A DNA stretch of 42,915 nt from Rhodanobacter sp. (GTDB lineage: Bacteria; Pseudomonadota; Gammaproteobacteria; Xanthomonadales; Rhodanobacteraceae), in contig DAIDKO010000065.1 of NCBI GenBank assembly GCA_027450005.1, forward strand, positions 1-42,915, given 5' to 3'. Every line of letters starts with the position of its first letter. Position 1 is the stretch's first letter. Below, piece by piece: positions 1-8,299 of this stretch. Under the pieces are notes generated by a model, which did not search any database, was not told where the DNA came from, and was given only the letters and a program-made list of their open reading frames with translations. The position numbers and the translations under genes are program-made.

Positions 1-2
1 CG

Positions 3-968
3 TCGATGCTGGTGGGCATCGTGCGCACCCTGCTCTACCCCACTGCGGCCGCGCGCTACCAGAGCGGCGCCGAGGTGGTAGACGACCTGCGCCAGGCGAG
101 TCGCGAGTACGAACGCCTACACGAGAAGCCGATCGCCAACCGCATCATCTCGCTGCGCTTGCGCTGGGCCGGTGCGCTGGGCGCGACGCTGAGCTTGGTG
201 TTGCTGCTGGGCCTAGCCACGATCTACGCCAAGCAGAACACCGCGGTCAGCGGCCTCGCGCTGGATTTCGGTGGCTCGCTGAGCCGCATGGTCGCCGGCG
301 AGGCGGCGGAAAACCTGCTGCTGAACGACCAAGCCGCTACGCGCGCGCTGGTGCAGTACATCGCGCAGAACCGGCAGATCCGCTACCTCGCCATCGCCGA
401 CCACCTGGGCAACGTGGTCGCCAGCACGCAGGCCGCGGACATCGGCCAACCGCTGCCGGTGCCGGCGGGACAGTCGCCGCGGCCGTTGGGCGATGGCGTC
501 GACAGCTACCGCGGCCAGGTGGCCGGCGGCGGCGCCATGCTGCTGTTCGACGCACCGATCCGCTACCAGACCAAGACCGTCGGCGAGTTGCGCCTCGGCA
601 TCAGCAGCGCCCCGCTGCGCACTGCCCAGCGCACCACTTTGTGGGTCATCCTGGCCGTGCTGCTGGTGACGCTGGCAGCGGTGGTCGGTGCCGCCTACTG
701 GTTGTTCCGGCGTCCGTTCGCCCTGCTGCAGATGCTCAGCGACGCCCTGCTCCGGGTCGGGCGCGGCGACTTCCACCATCGCATCCGGCTGGTGCGCCGG
801 GACGAACTCGGCCAGCTGTTCGCCGCGTTCAACCTGATGAACAGTGCGCTGCAGGTACGCCAGCAGGAGCTGGCTACACTTTCCACCTCGCCCCGCGTCG
901 ACGCGGAACCTGCCGTTCAGCCCACGCGCATCATCCAGCCCCCGGGCTCCGAAGCCGATGCGTCCTGA
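3..968 (+). CDS. Ser/Thr protein kinase, C-terminal part (5' end outside window)
   Basis: The reading frame is open to the left edge, so only the C-terminal part (about 321 codons) is visible. The first residues (LLYPTAAARYQSGAEVVDDL) look like the last helix of a Hanks-type Ser/Thr kinase domain, where an RYQSAxE motif is usual. Counting from the first visible Met at position 6, a membrane segment lies at about residues 54-76, then a roughly 130-residue extracytoplasmic region that looks like a Cache/PAS-type sensor, a second membrane segment at about 211-234, and a HAMP-like linker at about 235-288. Nothing but a short Pro-rich tail follows the HAMP region. It converges on the LysM and PP2C genes; a kinase beside a PP2C phosphatase suggests a reversible phosphorylation pair. 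The kinase assignment rests on a short remnant, so the product name is likely but not certain. Confidence 0.72.
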   Translation, partial: SMLVGIVRTLLYPTAAARYQSGAEVVDDLRQASREYERLHEKPIANRIISLRLRWAGALGATLSLVLLLGLATIYAKQNTAVSGLALDFGGSLSRMVAGEAAENLLLNDQAATRALVQYIAQNRQIRYLAIADHLGNVVASTQAADIGQPLPVPAGQSPRPLGDGVDSYRGQVAGGGAMLLFDAPIRYQTKTVGELRLGISSAPLRTAQRTTLWVILAVLLVTLAAVVGAAYWLFRRPFALLQMLSDALLRVGRGDFHHRIRLVRRDELGQLFAAFNLMNSALQVRQQELATLSTSPRVDAEPAVQPTRIIQPPGSEADAS

Positions 969-976
969 CGCATCGG
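955..976. terminator. Bidirectional hairpin between convergent genes
   Basis: A perfect 9-bp stem (CCGATGCGT / ACGCATCGG) with a CCTG loop spans the stop codon of the kinase and ends 2 bases before the stop of the LysM gene on the other strand. There is no strong T-run, but its place between two convergent genes only 9 bp apart suggests shared termination. Confidence 0.5.
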
Positions 977-977
977 A

Positions 978-1898
978 TCAGAACTGCTTCAGGCGCTGCT
1001 TGAGCTCGAGCGCGCGGGCGCGATAGATCACCGCGGGCTCGTAGGAGGGATCGATCGCCAGCACGTGGTCCCACAGCGCGATGGCCGGGTCCAGCTTCTG
1101 GTCGCGGTAAAGCACGATCGCGCGCTGGTGATAGGCGCTCAGCAGTTGCTGGCGCATGGCGGCAGCCTGCGGGTCGCTGGGCTTCAGCTGCGGATCCAGC
1201 GACAGTGCCTGGTCGAGCTTCGTCAGCGCCCGGTTCTTGTGCCCGTGCGCCAGCAGGGACAGGCTCTCGCGTTGCAGGCGGCGCGCCTGTGCCACCGCCG
1301 ATGCGTCGGATGCCGCCGTGCCGGTTGTGGCGACTGCCGCGGGCGCCGCACCGTCCGAGGCCGTAGCGGCGGACGGCGTCGTCGGCCCCGCCGGCACGGC
1401 AGCAAGCGGTAGGCGCAGCGTCTGCCCCGCTCGAAGCATCGACGGATCGGTCGAGCCGTTGTAGCGCGCCAGGATCAGGAAACGCTGCGCGTCGCCCAGA
1501 TAGCGCGCGGCCAGGGTGCTGTAGGAGTCGCCGGGACGCACGGTGTAGCTGCGCGAAGGTGCGCCGAGCTCGCGCACCGGATCGACGGTGAGCTGGTGCA
1601 GCAGCCCCTGCGCGGCGCGGTCGTCGGGATGCGCGACAAGGTATTGGCGCAGGGCGCGATCGCCTTCGGTGTAGTGGCCCCGCTGCAGGTCCTCGTCGAC
1701 GATCGCGCGCAGCGACGACGACGGCACGGACGACGGCGCCCCCGCCGCGGGCGCCGCCCGCTCCACGGTGATCCGCGGCGACCCGCTCAGCCGGTCGTCG
1801 ACCTTGTTCTTCAGCGCGGTCACCTGCGCGCAGCCGGCCAGGCCGACCAGGATCAGCAGCGCGGCGGCGCGCAGGCAACGGTACGCAAGCGCCGTCAC
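978..1898 (-). CDS. LysM-domain lipoprotein with TPR-like C-terminus
   Basis: A 306-residue exported lipoprotein. The signal peptide ends in a lipobox (LAGC, Cys23), so the mature protein should be lipid-anchored. A LysM peptidoglycan-binding domain lies at about residues 117-164 (SYTVRPGDSYSTLAARYLGD and the following RAGQTLRLP). A Pro/Ala/Thr-rich linker follows, then a helical C-terminal region at about 200-306 that resembles TPR repeats (tandem ALxxLDxAL and YEPAxxYRAR patterns). The start codon overlaps the stop of the PP2C gene by 4 bases (ATGA), indicating co-translation. A role linking cell-wall state to the adjacent kinase/phosphatase pair is inference from position only. Confidence 0.8.
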   Translation of the reverse strand: MTALAYRCLRAAALLILVGLAGCAQVTALKNKVDDRLSGSPRITVERAAPAAGAPSSVPSSSLRAIVDEDLQRGHYTEGDRALRQYLVAHPDDRAAQGLLHQLTVDPVRELGAPSRSYTVRPGDSYSTLAARYLGDAQRFLILARYNGSTDPSMLRAGQTLRLPLAAVPAGPTTPSAATASDGAAPAAVATTGTAASDASAVAQARRLQRESLSLLAHGHKNRALTKLDQALSLDPQLKPSDPQAAAMRQQLLSAYHQRAIVLYRDQKLDPAIALWDHVLAIDPSYEPAVIYRARALELKQRLKQF

Positions 1899-2752
1899 CT
1901 GCCCACCTCGCCGTTACCCGCAAACCGCGGTGTGGCGGATCCGCGCGGATGCATGGCGGACCAGAGCTTCTCGCCGCAGCGTCGCACCCAGCCCGCGCCG
2001 CCGATCCGCACGAAGATCAGCGCGGCGTTGTCGCCCTGTTCGCCGCCACGCGCGGTGGCCAGCCGCAAGGCCTCGCGCAGTGCGCCGGCCTGGTCGCGGC
2101 GGCGCGACAGCCGGCGCAGTTCCTGGGCGGACAGTTGTTCCCAGACGCCGTCGCTGCAGAGGGCGAGGGTCTGCCCAGCATGCAGGATCGCGCCACCGTG
2201 CTCGACCTCGGGGGCGGCATCGCCGCCGAGCCCGCGCAGCAACTTGTGCTGGTCGGGGTCGTGGGCCAGCTGTTCCGGCGCGATCTCGCCACGGCGCAGC
2301 TTAAGCTGGGCGACGCTGTGGTCCTCGGTGCGGCTGAGGCAGCGCCGGCCCTGGAAGCGGTACAGCCGGCTGTCGCCGACGTGGGCCCAGTACGCCTGCT
2401 TGCCGCGCACCAGCAGCGCGACCACGGTGGAATGGGGTTCGCCCGCGACCAGCCCCTCGCGGCGACGGACCAGTTCGGCATGCGCTTCCTGGCACAGGGC
2501 GTCCAGGAACAACGCACCGGGCTGCTCGCGCCAAAGGCCCAACTCCCACAGGCGGCGGGCGACCTCGATCACGCCTTCGGCGGCCAGCTCGCCCGCGCCG
2601 TCACCGCCCATGCCGTCGGCGAGCACCAGCATCAAGGCATCGGTAGCGGGATCGTGCAGGCAGAGCAGCGCATCCTGCTGCGTCTCGCGGCCACCGCGGG
2701 CGCGACCCGCGGCAACCTGCGGCAAGGCCTGGAAGTCGATCGCCTGATCCAT
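1895..2752 (-). CDS. PP2C-family Ser/Thr protein phosphatase
   Basis: A 285-residue PPM/PP2C phosphatase. The metal-binding motifs appear in order: an early ETQQDA, then LADGMGGDGAGE, VGDSRLYR, a DHS motif, SDGVWEQL and a terminal GDNAALI. These acidic residues hold the two metal ions used to dephosphorylate phospho-Ser/Thr. The ATG at 2752 is chosen over an upstream ATG at 2905 because homology begins there and an AGGGGG ribosome site lies just upstream; the longer version would run into zipA. Expected to be cytosolic. It probably reverses phosphorylation by the convergent kinase at the left edge, with the LysM lipoprotein encoded between them. The family is confident; the partnership is inferred. 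Confidence 0.88.
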   Translation of the reverse strand: MDQAIDFQALPQVAAGRARGGRETQQDALLCLHDPATDALMLVLADGMGGDGAGELAAEGVIEVARRLWELGLWREQPGALFLDALCQEAHAELVRRREGLVAGEPHSTVVALLVRGKQAYWAHVGDSRLYRFQGRRCLSRTEDHSVAQLKLRRGEIAPEQLAHDPDQHKLLRGLGGDAAPEVEHGGAILHAGQTLALCSDGVWEQLSAQELRRLSRRRDQAGALREALRLATARGGEQGDNAALIFVRIGGAGWVRRCGEKLWSAMHPRGSATPRFAGNGEVGR

Positions 2753-2798
2753 CGTCCGTCCCCCTTGAAACACCAACCCGTGGCGCGTGATTGGCGAC

Positions 2799-3797
2799 TC
2801 AGCGCCGAAGATGGATTTCCTCGCCCTCGTGGTCGCGGTCCCAGCCGCGCAGCTCGTCGCGGATATGCGCGATGCGCTGGCGACCGAGCGCATTGCGTTC
2901 CTCATCCAGCACTTGGCCGTCCAGCAGTTCGGCCAGGCGCTGCGCGGTAGGCAGCATGGTGTCCCAGGCGACCAGCGCGGGCAATGGCGCCGGCAGCGTC
3001 ATGAAGAAACTGAGGCCGGGCGTGCGCAGCGCATCGAGCCGCGCGAGGTCGAAACTGCCGGGCTTTAGCATGTTGGCGACGCTGAAGATCGGGCCGAGTT
3101 CGCGCTTGCCGTCGACCAGGCGGTGGTAGATGCCCATGTCGCCGAATTCCAGCCCGGCTTTCTCGGCGGCCACGATCAGGTCGGAGCCATGGAAGCTGCT
3201 ACCCTCGCGCGCGACCACGAACAGGGTGACGATGCGCTCCACCGGCATCTGCGCCGGGCGGCGCCCAAGGTCGGAACGCGGCGGCAGGCGGTTTGGCTGC
3301 GGCGCTGGCACCGCAGGAGCAGGTGCCGGTGTCGACGCCGGCGCGGGATCGACCGGCGGCGGCACGGCGGCCTCGGCCGAGGGCGACGGCGCGCGCAGCG
3401 CATCGACGATGGCGGCGGCCTGGCCGACCAGCTTGCTGCGCGACAGCGTGTTGCCACGTTCGCCGGACAAGGTGGCACCGAGGCGTTCGAGCTCCTCGCG
3501 CAGGCCGACGTCGAGTTCGCCCTGCTTCGGCGGCACCATTTCCTCGTCCAGCTGCAATGCGTCCGTGGCGCCGAAGGAAAGATCGTCCGCGTCGCCGCGT
3601 TCGCCCAGCGTGGGCTCGCGGCGTCCGCCGCCGCTGGCGGTGCCCGGCCCGGCCGGCATGCGCCGCTTGCCCTGCTGCTCCTTCTTGGGTTGGCCAAACA
3701 GCCAGATCAGCGCGAGCGCGACCACGCCGACGATCGCGAGCGGTATGCCGACCGCCGGATTCCAGGCAAGGGCAAGCACGGGTTGCAGCGTCATCAT
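2799..3797 (-). CDS. zipA: Cell division protein ZipA
   Basis: A 332-residue protein with the ZipA layout: a single N-terminal membrane anchor at about residues 15-34, a basic then Pro/Ala-rich linker to about residue 185, and a C-terminal FtsZ-binding domain (from about VERIVTLFVVAREG, with the conserved FHGSDLIVAAEKAGLEFGDM and IFSVANMLKPGSFD stretches). ZipA tethers FtsZ to the inner membrane early in division. A GAGGAA ribosome site precedes the tandem ATG codons at the start. It follows smc with a 107-bp gap, the usual gammaproteobacterial neighbour. The DNA ligase gene ligA, which commonly follows zipA in related bacteria, is replaced here by the PP2C gene. Confidence 0.93.
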   Translation of the reverse strand: MMTLQPVLALAWNPAVGIPLAIVGVVALALIWLFGQPKKEQQGKRRMPAGPGTASGGGRREPTLGERGDADDLSFGATDALQLDEEMVPPKQGELDVGLREELERLGATLSGERGNTLSRSKLVGQAAAIVDALRAPSPSAEAAVPPPVDPAPASTPAPAPAVPAPQPNRLPPRSDLGRRPAQMPVERIVTLFVVAREGSSFHGSDLIVAAEKAGLEFGDMGIYHRLVDGKRELGPIFSVANMLKPGSFDLARLDALRTPGLSFFMTLPAPLPALVAWDTMLPTAQRLAELLDGQVLDEERNALGRQRIAHIRDELRGWDRDHEGEEIHLRR

Positions 3798-3847
3798 CGG
3801 TTCCTCGTGTAGCTCGAGCTTCGCCCGCGGGCGGCTTTCGAATCCGT

Positions 3848-3871
3848 GGGACCCGGCAGGCGCCGGGTCCC
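3848..3871 (-). terminator. Perfect hairpin between smc and zipA
   Basis: A perfect 10-bp stem (GGGACCCGGC / GCCGGGTCCC) with a 4-base loop in the 107-bp gap between the smc stop and the zipA start. No T-run follows on the minus strand, so it may be a partial terminator or a 3'-end stabilising structure that separates smc from zipA expression. Confidence 0.45.
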
Positions 3872-3904
3872 CTCCTCAATTCCTGCCTTGGCGCCGGTGG
3901 CGGC

Positions 3905-6900
3905 TCAGGCGGTGCCCGCCAGTTTAGCCGCTTCAGCCAGGTCCACCTGCACCAGCCGCGACACGCCGGGCTCGCGCATGGTTACGCCGCAGAGCTGGCT
4001 GGCCGCTTCCATGGTGGCCTTGTTGTGGCTGATGAAGATGAACTGCACCCGTTCGCTCATCTCGCGCACCATCGCCGAGAAGCGGCCCACGTTGGCCTCG
4101 TCCAGCGGTGCGTCCACCTCGTCGAGCAGGCAGAACGGCGCAGGGTTCAGGTTAAAGATCGCAAACACCAGCGCCACCGCGGTGAGCGCCTTCTCGCCGC
4201 CGGAGAGCAGCGAGATGTTGGACGGGCGCTTGCCAGGCGGGCGCGCCATGATTGCCACGCCGGTGTCGAGCAGGTCGTCGCCGGTGAGTTCGAGGTAGGC
4301 GTGGCCGCCACCGAACAGGCGCGGGAACAGCTCCTGCACGCCGGCGTTGACCTTGTCGAAGGTCTCCTTGAAGCGCGCGCGCGTCTCGCGGTCGATCTTC
4401 TTGATCGCGCCTTCCAGCGTCTCCATCGCGCTGGTGAGGTCGGCCAGTTGGTTGTCGAGGTAGGTCTTGCGCTCGCTTTGCTCGGCGTGCTCCTGGATCG
4501 CCGCCAGGTTGACCGGTTCGAGCCGAACGATCTTCTGCGCGAGCTCGGCCAGCTGCTGCTTCCATTGTGTGGCGTCGGCGTCCCCGGCGAGTTCGGCGAG
4601 CAGGGTTTCCAGTTCGAGGCCGGAGGCGGCGATCGCTTCCGCCAGTTGCTGCGCACGCAGCTGCAACGCCTGCGCGGCCAGGCGCTTCTCGGAGAGGCTT
4701 TCGCGTAGGCTGGCCAGGCTTTGCTCGGCGAGATGGCGGCGCTGTTCCAACTGGCGGAGGGCGATGTCGCACTCCTCCAGCGCGCGGCGCGCCTCCACCA
4801 TCTGCTTGTCCACCAGCAGGCGCTGGTCGAGGTAGGTCTGCCGCTCGGCTTCCAGCTCGGCGATGGGGTCGGAGCCGGCGGCGAGCTGTGCGGCGATCTC
4901 GCCGCGGCGCGCCTCGATCTGGCGCAGCTGGTTTTCCATGCGCGCCAGCGACTGCTCCAGCGAGGCGAGCGAGGAGCGCTTGGACTCCAGCGACAGCGCG
5001 AGGGCGTGCGACTGCTCGGCCGCCTCGCGCGCGTTCATGCGTGCTTCCTCGCGCGCCTCCAGCAGCGCGCGGCGCTCGTTCTCCAGTCCGCGGCGCTGGT
5101 CCTCAAGGTCGCCCATGTGACCGACCGATTCGTCCAGCCGCGCGCGCGCCTCGCGCGTCTGCGTCTGCAGTTCATCGAGCTGTTCGATCAGTGCGGACAG
5201 CTCGCCGGCCACCTTCTCGCCACGGGCGCGCGCGGTTTCCAGCTTGCCGCGATGGCTCTGCAGCTGGCCGGCGAGTTCGCTCTGGCGGCGATGCGCGTTG
5301 TACAGCTCGCGCTGGGCGTCGTCACGGGCACGCTCGGCCTCGAACTTGCGCGTGCGCAGCTCGTCGAGCTGGGCGGTGCACTCCTCGATGCGCGCTTCCA
5401 GCGTGACGACCTGTTCGGCTAGCAGGCGGATCTCGCGCTCGCGCGCCAGAACGCCGACCTGGCTGCCCTGGGCGCGGCGAACGCGAGCCCAGCCCGGGCC
5501 CAGCCATTCGCCGTCACGGGTGATCACGGATTGCGCCGCGGACAGGCCGCTCACGCGCCGGCGTGCGGCCTCCAGCGACTCGGCGACGAACACCTGGCCC
5601 AGAATGGCAATGGCCGCGGCCGGCCCGCGCACATGCGCAGCCAGCGTGCCGGCGGTATCGGCGACGCCCTCGGTGGCGTCGAGCAAGGCGACGTCGGCGT
5701 TCTCCAGCGCGGCGAATTCGGCGGCCAGCGCGTGAGCGCCGTCCACCAGCACGCTGTCGATGAAGCCGGAGAGCACGGTTTCCACCGCGGTTTCCCAGCC
5801 GGCGTCCACCTGCAGCGCCTCGCCGAGGCGCGGCGATTTGTCGAGCCCCAGACGCGCCAGCCACTGGCTGGCGGCGTTTTCTTCCTGGCCCAGCGCGGCG
5901 TGCTGCAGCGCTTCCAGCGAGGAATGCCGGCCGCGCGCGGTCTGCAGTTGCGAGCGCGCTTCGTTGAGCGCGGACTGCAGCTGGCGTTCCTCCTCCAGCA
6001 CCTTCTCGTGGCCGGCCTTGTGCTGGTCGAGCAGGCTGCCCAGCGCTTCCACCTTCTCGCGCTGGGTGTCGTGCTCCAGGTGCATCTGCTCGGCGGCGGC
6101 GTCCAGTGCGGCGAGGTCGGTGGCTTTCTGTTCGGCTTCCAGCGCTTCGCGGCGCCTGGCGAGGTCGATCGCCTGGCGGTCGAGGTAATTGAGCTTGGTG
6201 CGCTCCACCTCGGCGGCGCGGTTGGACTCGCCGGCGGTGCGGGTGTGCGTGTCCCAGCGCTGCTGCCAGTCGGCGAGTTTCGTCTCGGCGCTGCGTTGCG
6301 CCTCGGCGGTGTCGTCCTGCAGCTGCTGCAGGGCTTCGAGCTTCGGCTCGCCCTCGGCCAGCGCCATGCGCAGCGTTTCCACCTGCGCGCGGTCGCCGGC
6401 GATGTGCTCGGCCAGCTCGTTGTGCTCGCGCTCGGCCTCGCCCTGCGCGCGCTGCAGGCGTTCGGCGGTTTCCCGGTTGTGGCGCACCTGCTGCTCGACG
6501 CGGGCGATCTCGGCGCCAACCTTGTAGACCTCGGCCTGCACTGCGCCCAGGTGCTCGCCGGCCTCGGTGTGCCGCTCGCGCATGGCTTCGATCTGCGCCT
6601 CGATCTCGCGCTGGCCGGCCAGCTGTTTCTCGATCTCGACCTCGGCGGCGGACAGGCCCGCGCCCTCGCCGTCGTGCTGGCCCTTCAGCGCGCGGTATTC
6701 CAGCGCGCGCAGCTCGGCCTGCTTGCGGGTTTCCTCTTCCTTGTAGGCCTTCCAGCGCTCGGCGGCGCGGGCCTGGCGGTTCAGGTGCTCGAGCTGCTTG
6801 TCCACCTCGTCGCGCACGTCCTTCACGCGGTCGAGGTTCTCGCGGGTGGACTTGATGCGGCTCTCGGTTTCCTTGCGGCGCTCCTTGTACTTGGAGATGC

Positions 6901-7405
6901 CGGCGGCTTCCTCCAGGTGCGTGCGCAGTTCCTCGGGGTGCGCCTCGATGATCTGCGAGATCATGCCCTGCTCGATGATCGAGTAGCTGCGCGGGCCGAG
7001 GCCGGTGCCCAGGAACAGGTCGGTGATGTCGCGGCGGCGGCAGCGCGCGCCATTGAGGAAGTAGAAGGATTGCCCGTCGCGCGTCACCTGCCGCTTCACC
7101 GAGATCTCGGCGTACTGGCCGTACTCGCCCTGCACCGTGCCGTCGGCATTGTCGAAGATCAGCTCGACCGTGGCCTGGCCGACCGGCTTGCGCGAGGTGG
7201 AGCCGGAGAAGATCACGTCGGTCAGCGAGTCACCGCGCAGGCGGCTGGCTGCGCTCTCGCCCATCACCCAGCGGATCGCGTCGATGATGTTGGACTTGCC
7301 GCAGCCGTTGGGCCCCACCACGCCGGTCATGTTGGCGGGCAGGTGCAGAGTGGTCGGATCGACGAACGACTTGAATCCGGCGAGTTTGATGGTGGTCAGG
7401 CGCAT
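3905..7405 (-). CDS. smc: Chromosome partition protein SMC
   Basis: A 1166-residue SMC ATPase, normal length. The N-terminal head has Walker A GPNGCGKS at residues 31-38. Two long coiled-coil arms flank a hinge domain in the middle of the protein. The C-terminal head has the ABC signature (LLSGGEKAL) and Walker B (FCLLDEVDAPLD). SMC dimers organise and separate the chromosome. The ATG at 7405 (protein starting MRLTTIKLAGFKSF) is chosen because SMC homology begins at that residue; an ATG 81 bases upstream would add an unrelated leader. The ribosome site is poor (AAGGA about 14 bases away). The 132 bp upstream to bolA are AT-rich for this genome and probably hold the promoter. Confidence 0.96.
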   Translation of the reverse strand: MRLTTIKLAGFKSFVDPTTLHLPANMTGVVGPNGCGKSNIIDAIRWVMGESAASRLRGDSLTDVIFSGSTSRKPVGQATVELIFDNADGTVQGEYGQYAEISVKRQVTRDGQSFYFLNGARCRRRDITDLFLGTGLGPRSYSIIEQGMISQIIEAHPEELRTHLEEAAGISKYKERRKETESRIKSTRENLDRVKDVRDEVDKQLEHLNRQARAAERWKAYKEEETRKQAELRALEYRALKGQHDGEGAGLSAAEVEIEKQLAGQREIEAQIEAMRERHTEAGEHLGAVQAEVYKVGAEIARVEQQVRHNRETAERLQRAQGEAEREHNELAEHIAGDRAQVETLRMALAEGEPKLEALQQLQDDTAEAQRSAETKLADWQQRWDTHTRTAGESNRAAEVERTKLNYLDRQAIDLARRREALEAEQKATDLAALDAAAEQMHLEHDTQREKVEALGSLLDQHKAGHEKVLEEERQLQSALNEARSQLQTARGRHSSLEALQHAALGQEENAASQWLARLGLDKSPRLGEALQVDAGWETAVETVLSGFIDSVLVDGAHALAAEFAALENADVALLDATEGVADTAGTLAAHVRGPAAAIAILGQVFVAESLEAARRRVSGLSAAQSVITRDGEWLGPGWARVRRAQGSQVGVLAREREIRLLAEQVVTLEARIEECTAQLDELRTRKFEAERARDDAQRELYNAHRRQSELAGQLQSHRGKLETARARGEKVAGELSALIEQLDELQTQTREARARLDESVGHMGDLEDQRRGLENERRALLEAREEARMNAREAAEQSHALALSLESKRSSLASLEQSLARMENQLRQIEARRGEIAAQLAAGSDPIAELEAERQTYLDQRLLVDKQMVEARRALEECDIALRQLEQRRHLAEQSLASLRESLSEKRLAAQALQLRAQQLAEAIAASGLELETLLAELAGDADATQWKQQLAELAQKIVRLEPVNLAAIQEHAEQSERKTYLDNQLADLTSAMETLEGAIKKIDRETRARFKETFDKVNAGVQELFPRLFGGGHAYLELTGDDLLDTGVAIMARPPGKRPSNISLLSGGEKALTAVALVFAIFNLNPAPFCLLDEVDAPLDEANVGRFSAMVREMSERVQFIFISHNKATMEAASQLCGVTMREPGVSRLVQVDLAEAAKLAGTA

Positions 7406-7537
7406 CGGCGGGTCGATATTCCTTGGGAGCGCCCACGCGGACGCGGGGCGACGGGGCACTGTGCCAAACGGCAGGCGCTGCCGCAACGCATTGCGAAAGC
7501 AGGATTTGCTTTAAAAAGTTTCCGCAAGATTATGATT

Positions 7538-7801
7538 TTAATCTCTTATCGCACTTGCATCGATCGACAGGGCGTGGATCCCGTGGTCCATCAGCCCATC
7601 CAGTGCGGCGTACACCATGCGGTGACGCTTGACCGGCAGCACTCCGGTGAATGCGGCGCTGACGATGCGGACGTGGAAATGCCCCTTCCCCTCGTTGGCG
7701 TGGCCGGCGTGCCGGTGGCCCTCGTCCAGCACCTCCAGCTCGGTCGGCGCCAGCGCCGCGGCAAGCCTGGCGCGGATCTGTTCGAGCATCGCCGCGCTCA
7801 C
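7538..7801 (-). CDS. BolA family protein
   Basis: An 87-residue BolA-like protein with the class II KH-like fold: an N-terminal helix ([20 protein letters not shown]), a conserved [13 protein letters not shown] core and the [20 protein letters not shown] helix. BolA proteins work with monothiol glutaredoxins in Fe-S cluster handling, and some act in transcription. The start overlaps the yciI stop by 4 bases, so the two are translationally coupled. It sits upstream of smc, the common order in Xanthomonadales. A stretch of AT-rich sequence with an inverted repeat (AGATTA/TAATCT, 7527-7544) lies over the stop codon. Confidence 0.9.
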   Translation of the reverse strand: MSAAMLEQIRARLAAALAPTELEVLDEGHRHAGHANEGKGHFHVRIVSAAFTGVLPVKRHRMVYAALDGLMDHGIHALSIDASAIRD

Positions 7802-8097
7802 GGCAGGGTCTTGCGGAACGGCTTGACCTCGACCTGGGCATAGACGCCGGCCGCCACGTAGGGGTCGGCCGCGGCCCAGGCCTCGGCGTCGGCCTGGCTG
7901 GCGAACTCGGCGATGATCAGGCTGCCGGTAAAGCCGGCCGGGCCTGGATCGTCCGAGGCGATTGCCGGGAATGGGCCGGCCAGCAGCAGGCGTCCCTCGG
8001 CTTGCAGCACCTGCAGGCGTGCCAAGTGCTCAGGGCGCGCGGCTAGGCGCTTGGCGAGGGAATCGGGATGATCCTTGGCGTGGACGGCAAACCACAT
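7798..8097 (-). CDS. YciI-family protein
   Basis: A 99-residue YciI/YCII-like protein ([17 protein letters not shown] at the start, GPFPAI in the middle, [20 protein letters not shown] at the end). These small ferredoxin-fold proteins have a His/Asp pair thought to be catalytic, but their substrate is unknown. The ATG at 8097 is preferred over one 21 bases upstream because AGGAAG is well spaced before it and the family starts with this residue pattern. It is first in the minus-strand block and is divergent from phaC. Confidence 0.87.
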   Translation of the reverse strand: MWFAVHAKDHPDSLAKRLAARPEHLARLQVLQAEGRLLLAGPFPAIASDDPGPAGFTGSLIIAEFASQADAEAWAAADPYVAAGVYAQVEVKPFRKTLP

Positions 8098-8188
8098 GGG
8101 CACTTCCTGGCGGGTCAAAGCGCCATTTTACTTCAGCCGCTGCCACTGCAGGCCCGATGCTGCACCGCAGAAACATTCAGGTCACTGA

Positions 8189-8202
8189 TTGACGTCGATC
8201 AA
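8189..8202 (+). promoter_or_regulatory. FNR/ANR-type operator before phaC
   Basis: TTGACGTCGATCAA is a palindrome matching the FNR/ANR consensus TTGAT-N4-ATCAA at 9 of 10 informative positions. Its centre is at about 8195.5. A weak -10 (CATCCT, 8224-8229) follows after 21 bases, which would put the transcript start near 8236 and the box at about -41, the classic position for FNR activation. The site lies outside every gene: the phaC frame extends upstream to it, but the real phaC start is at 8300. A second site with the same half-sites precedes the N-ATPase genes. Confidence 0.72.
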
Positions 8203-8299
8203 GACCCGCCACGATGCCGCGGCGCATCCTGATCGTCGTACCGGCCTGCGAAGCAGGCATGCCGCCAGCGGATCCAACCCCGAACCCCCGGGATCCCCA

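Noticed and set aside
7527..7544. AT-rich inverted repeat AGATTA-N6-TAATCT over the bolA stop
   Set aside because: It might be a regulator site or the smc promoter, but six-base arms in a locally AT-rich stretch are weak and match no operator I know.
5531..7843. A 770-residue open frame on the plus strand
   Set aside because: It lies antisense to smc and bolA. High GC removes stop codons from the opposite strand; the composition is low-complexity (Leu, Gln, Arg, Val, His) with no recognisable domain, while smc is unmistakable.
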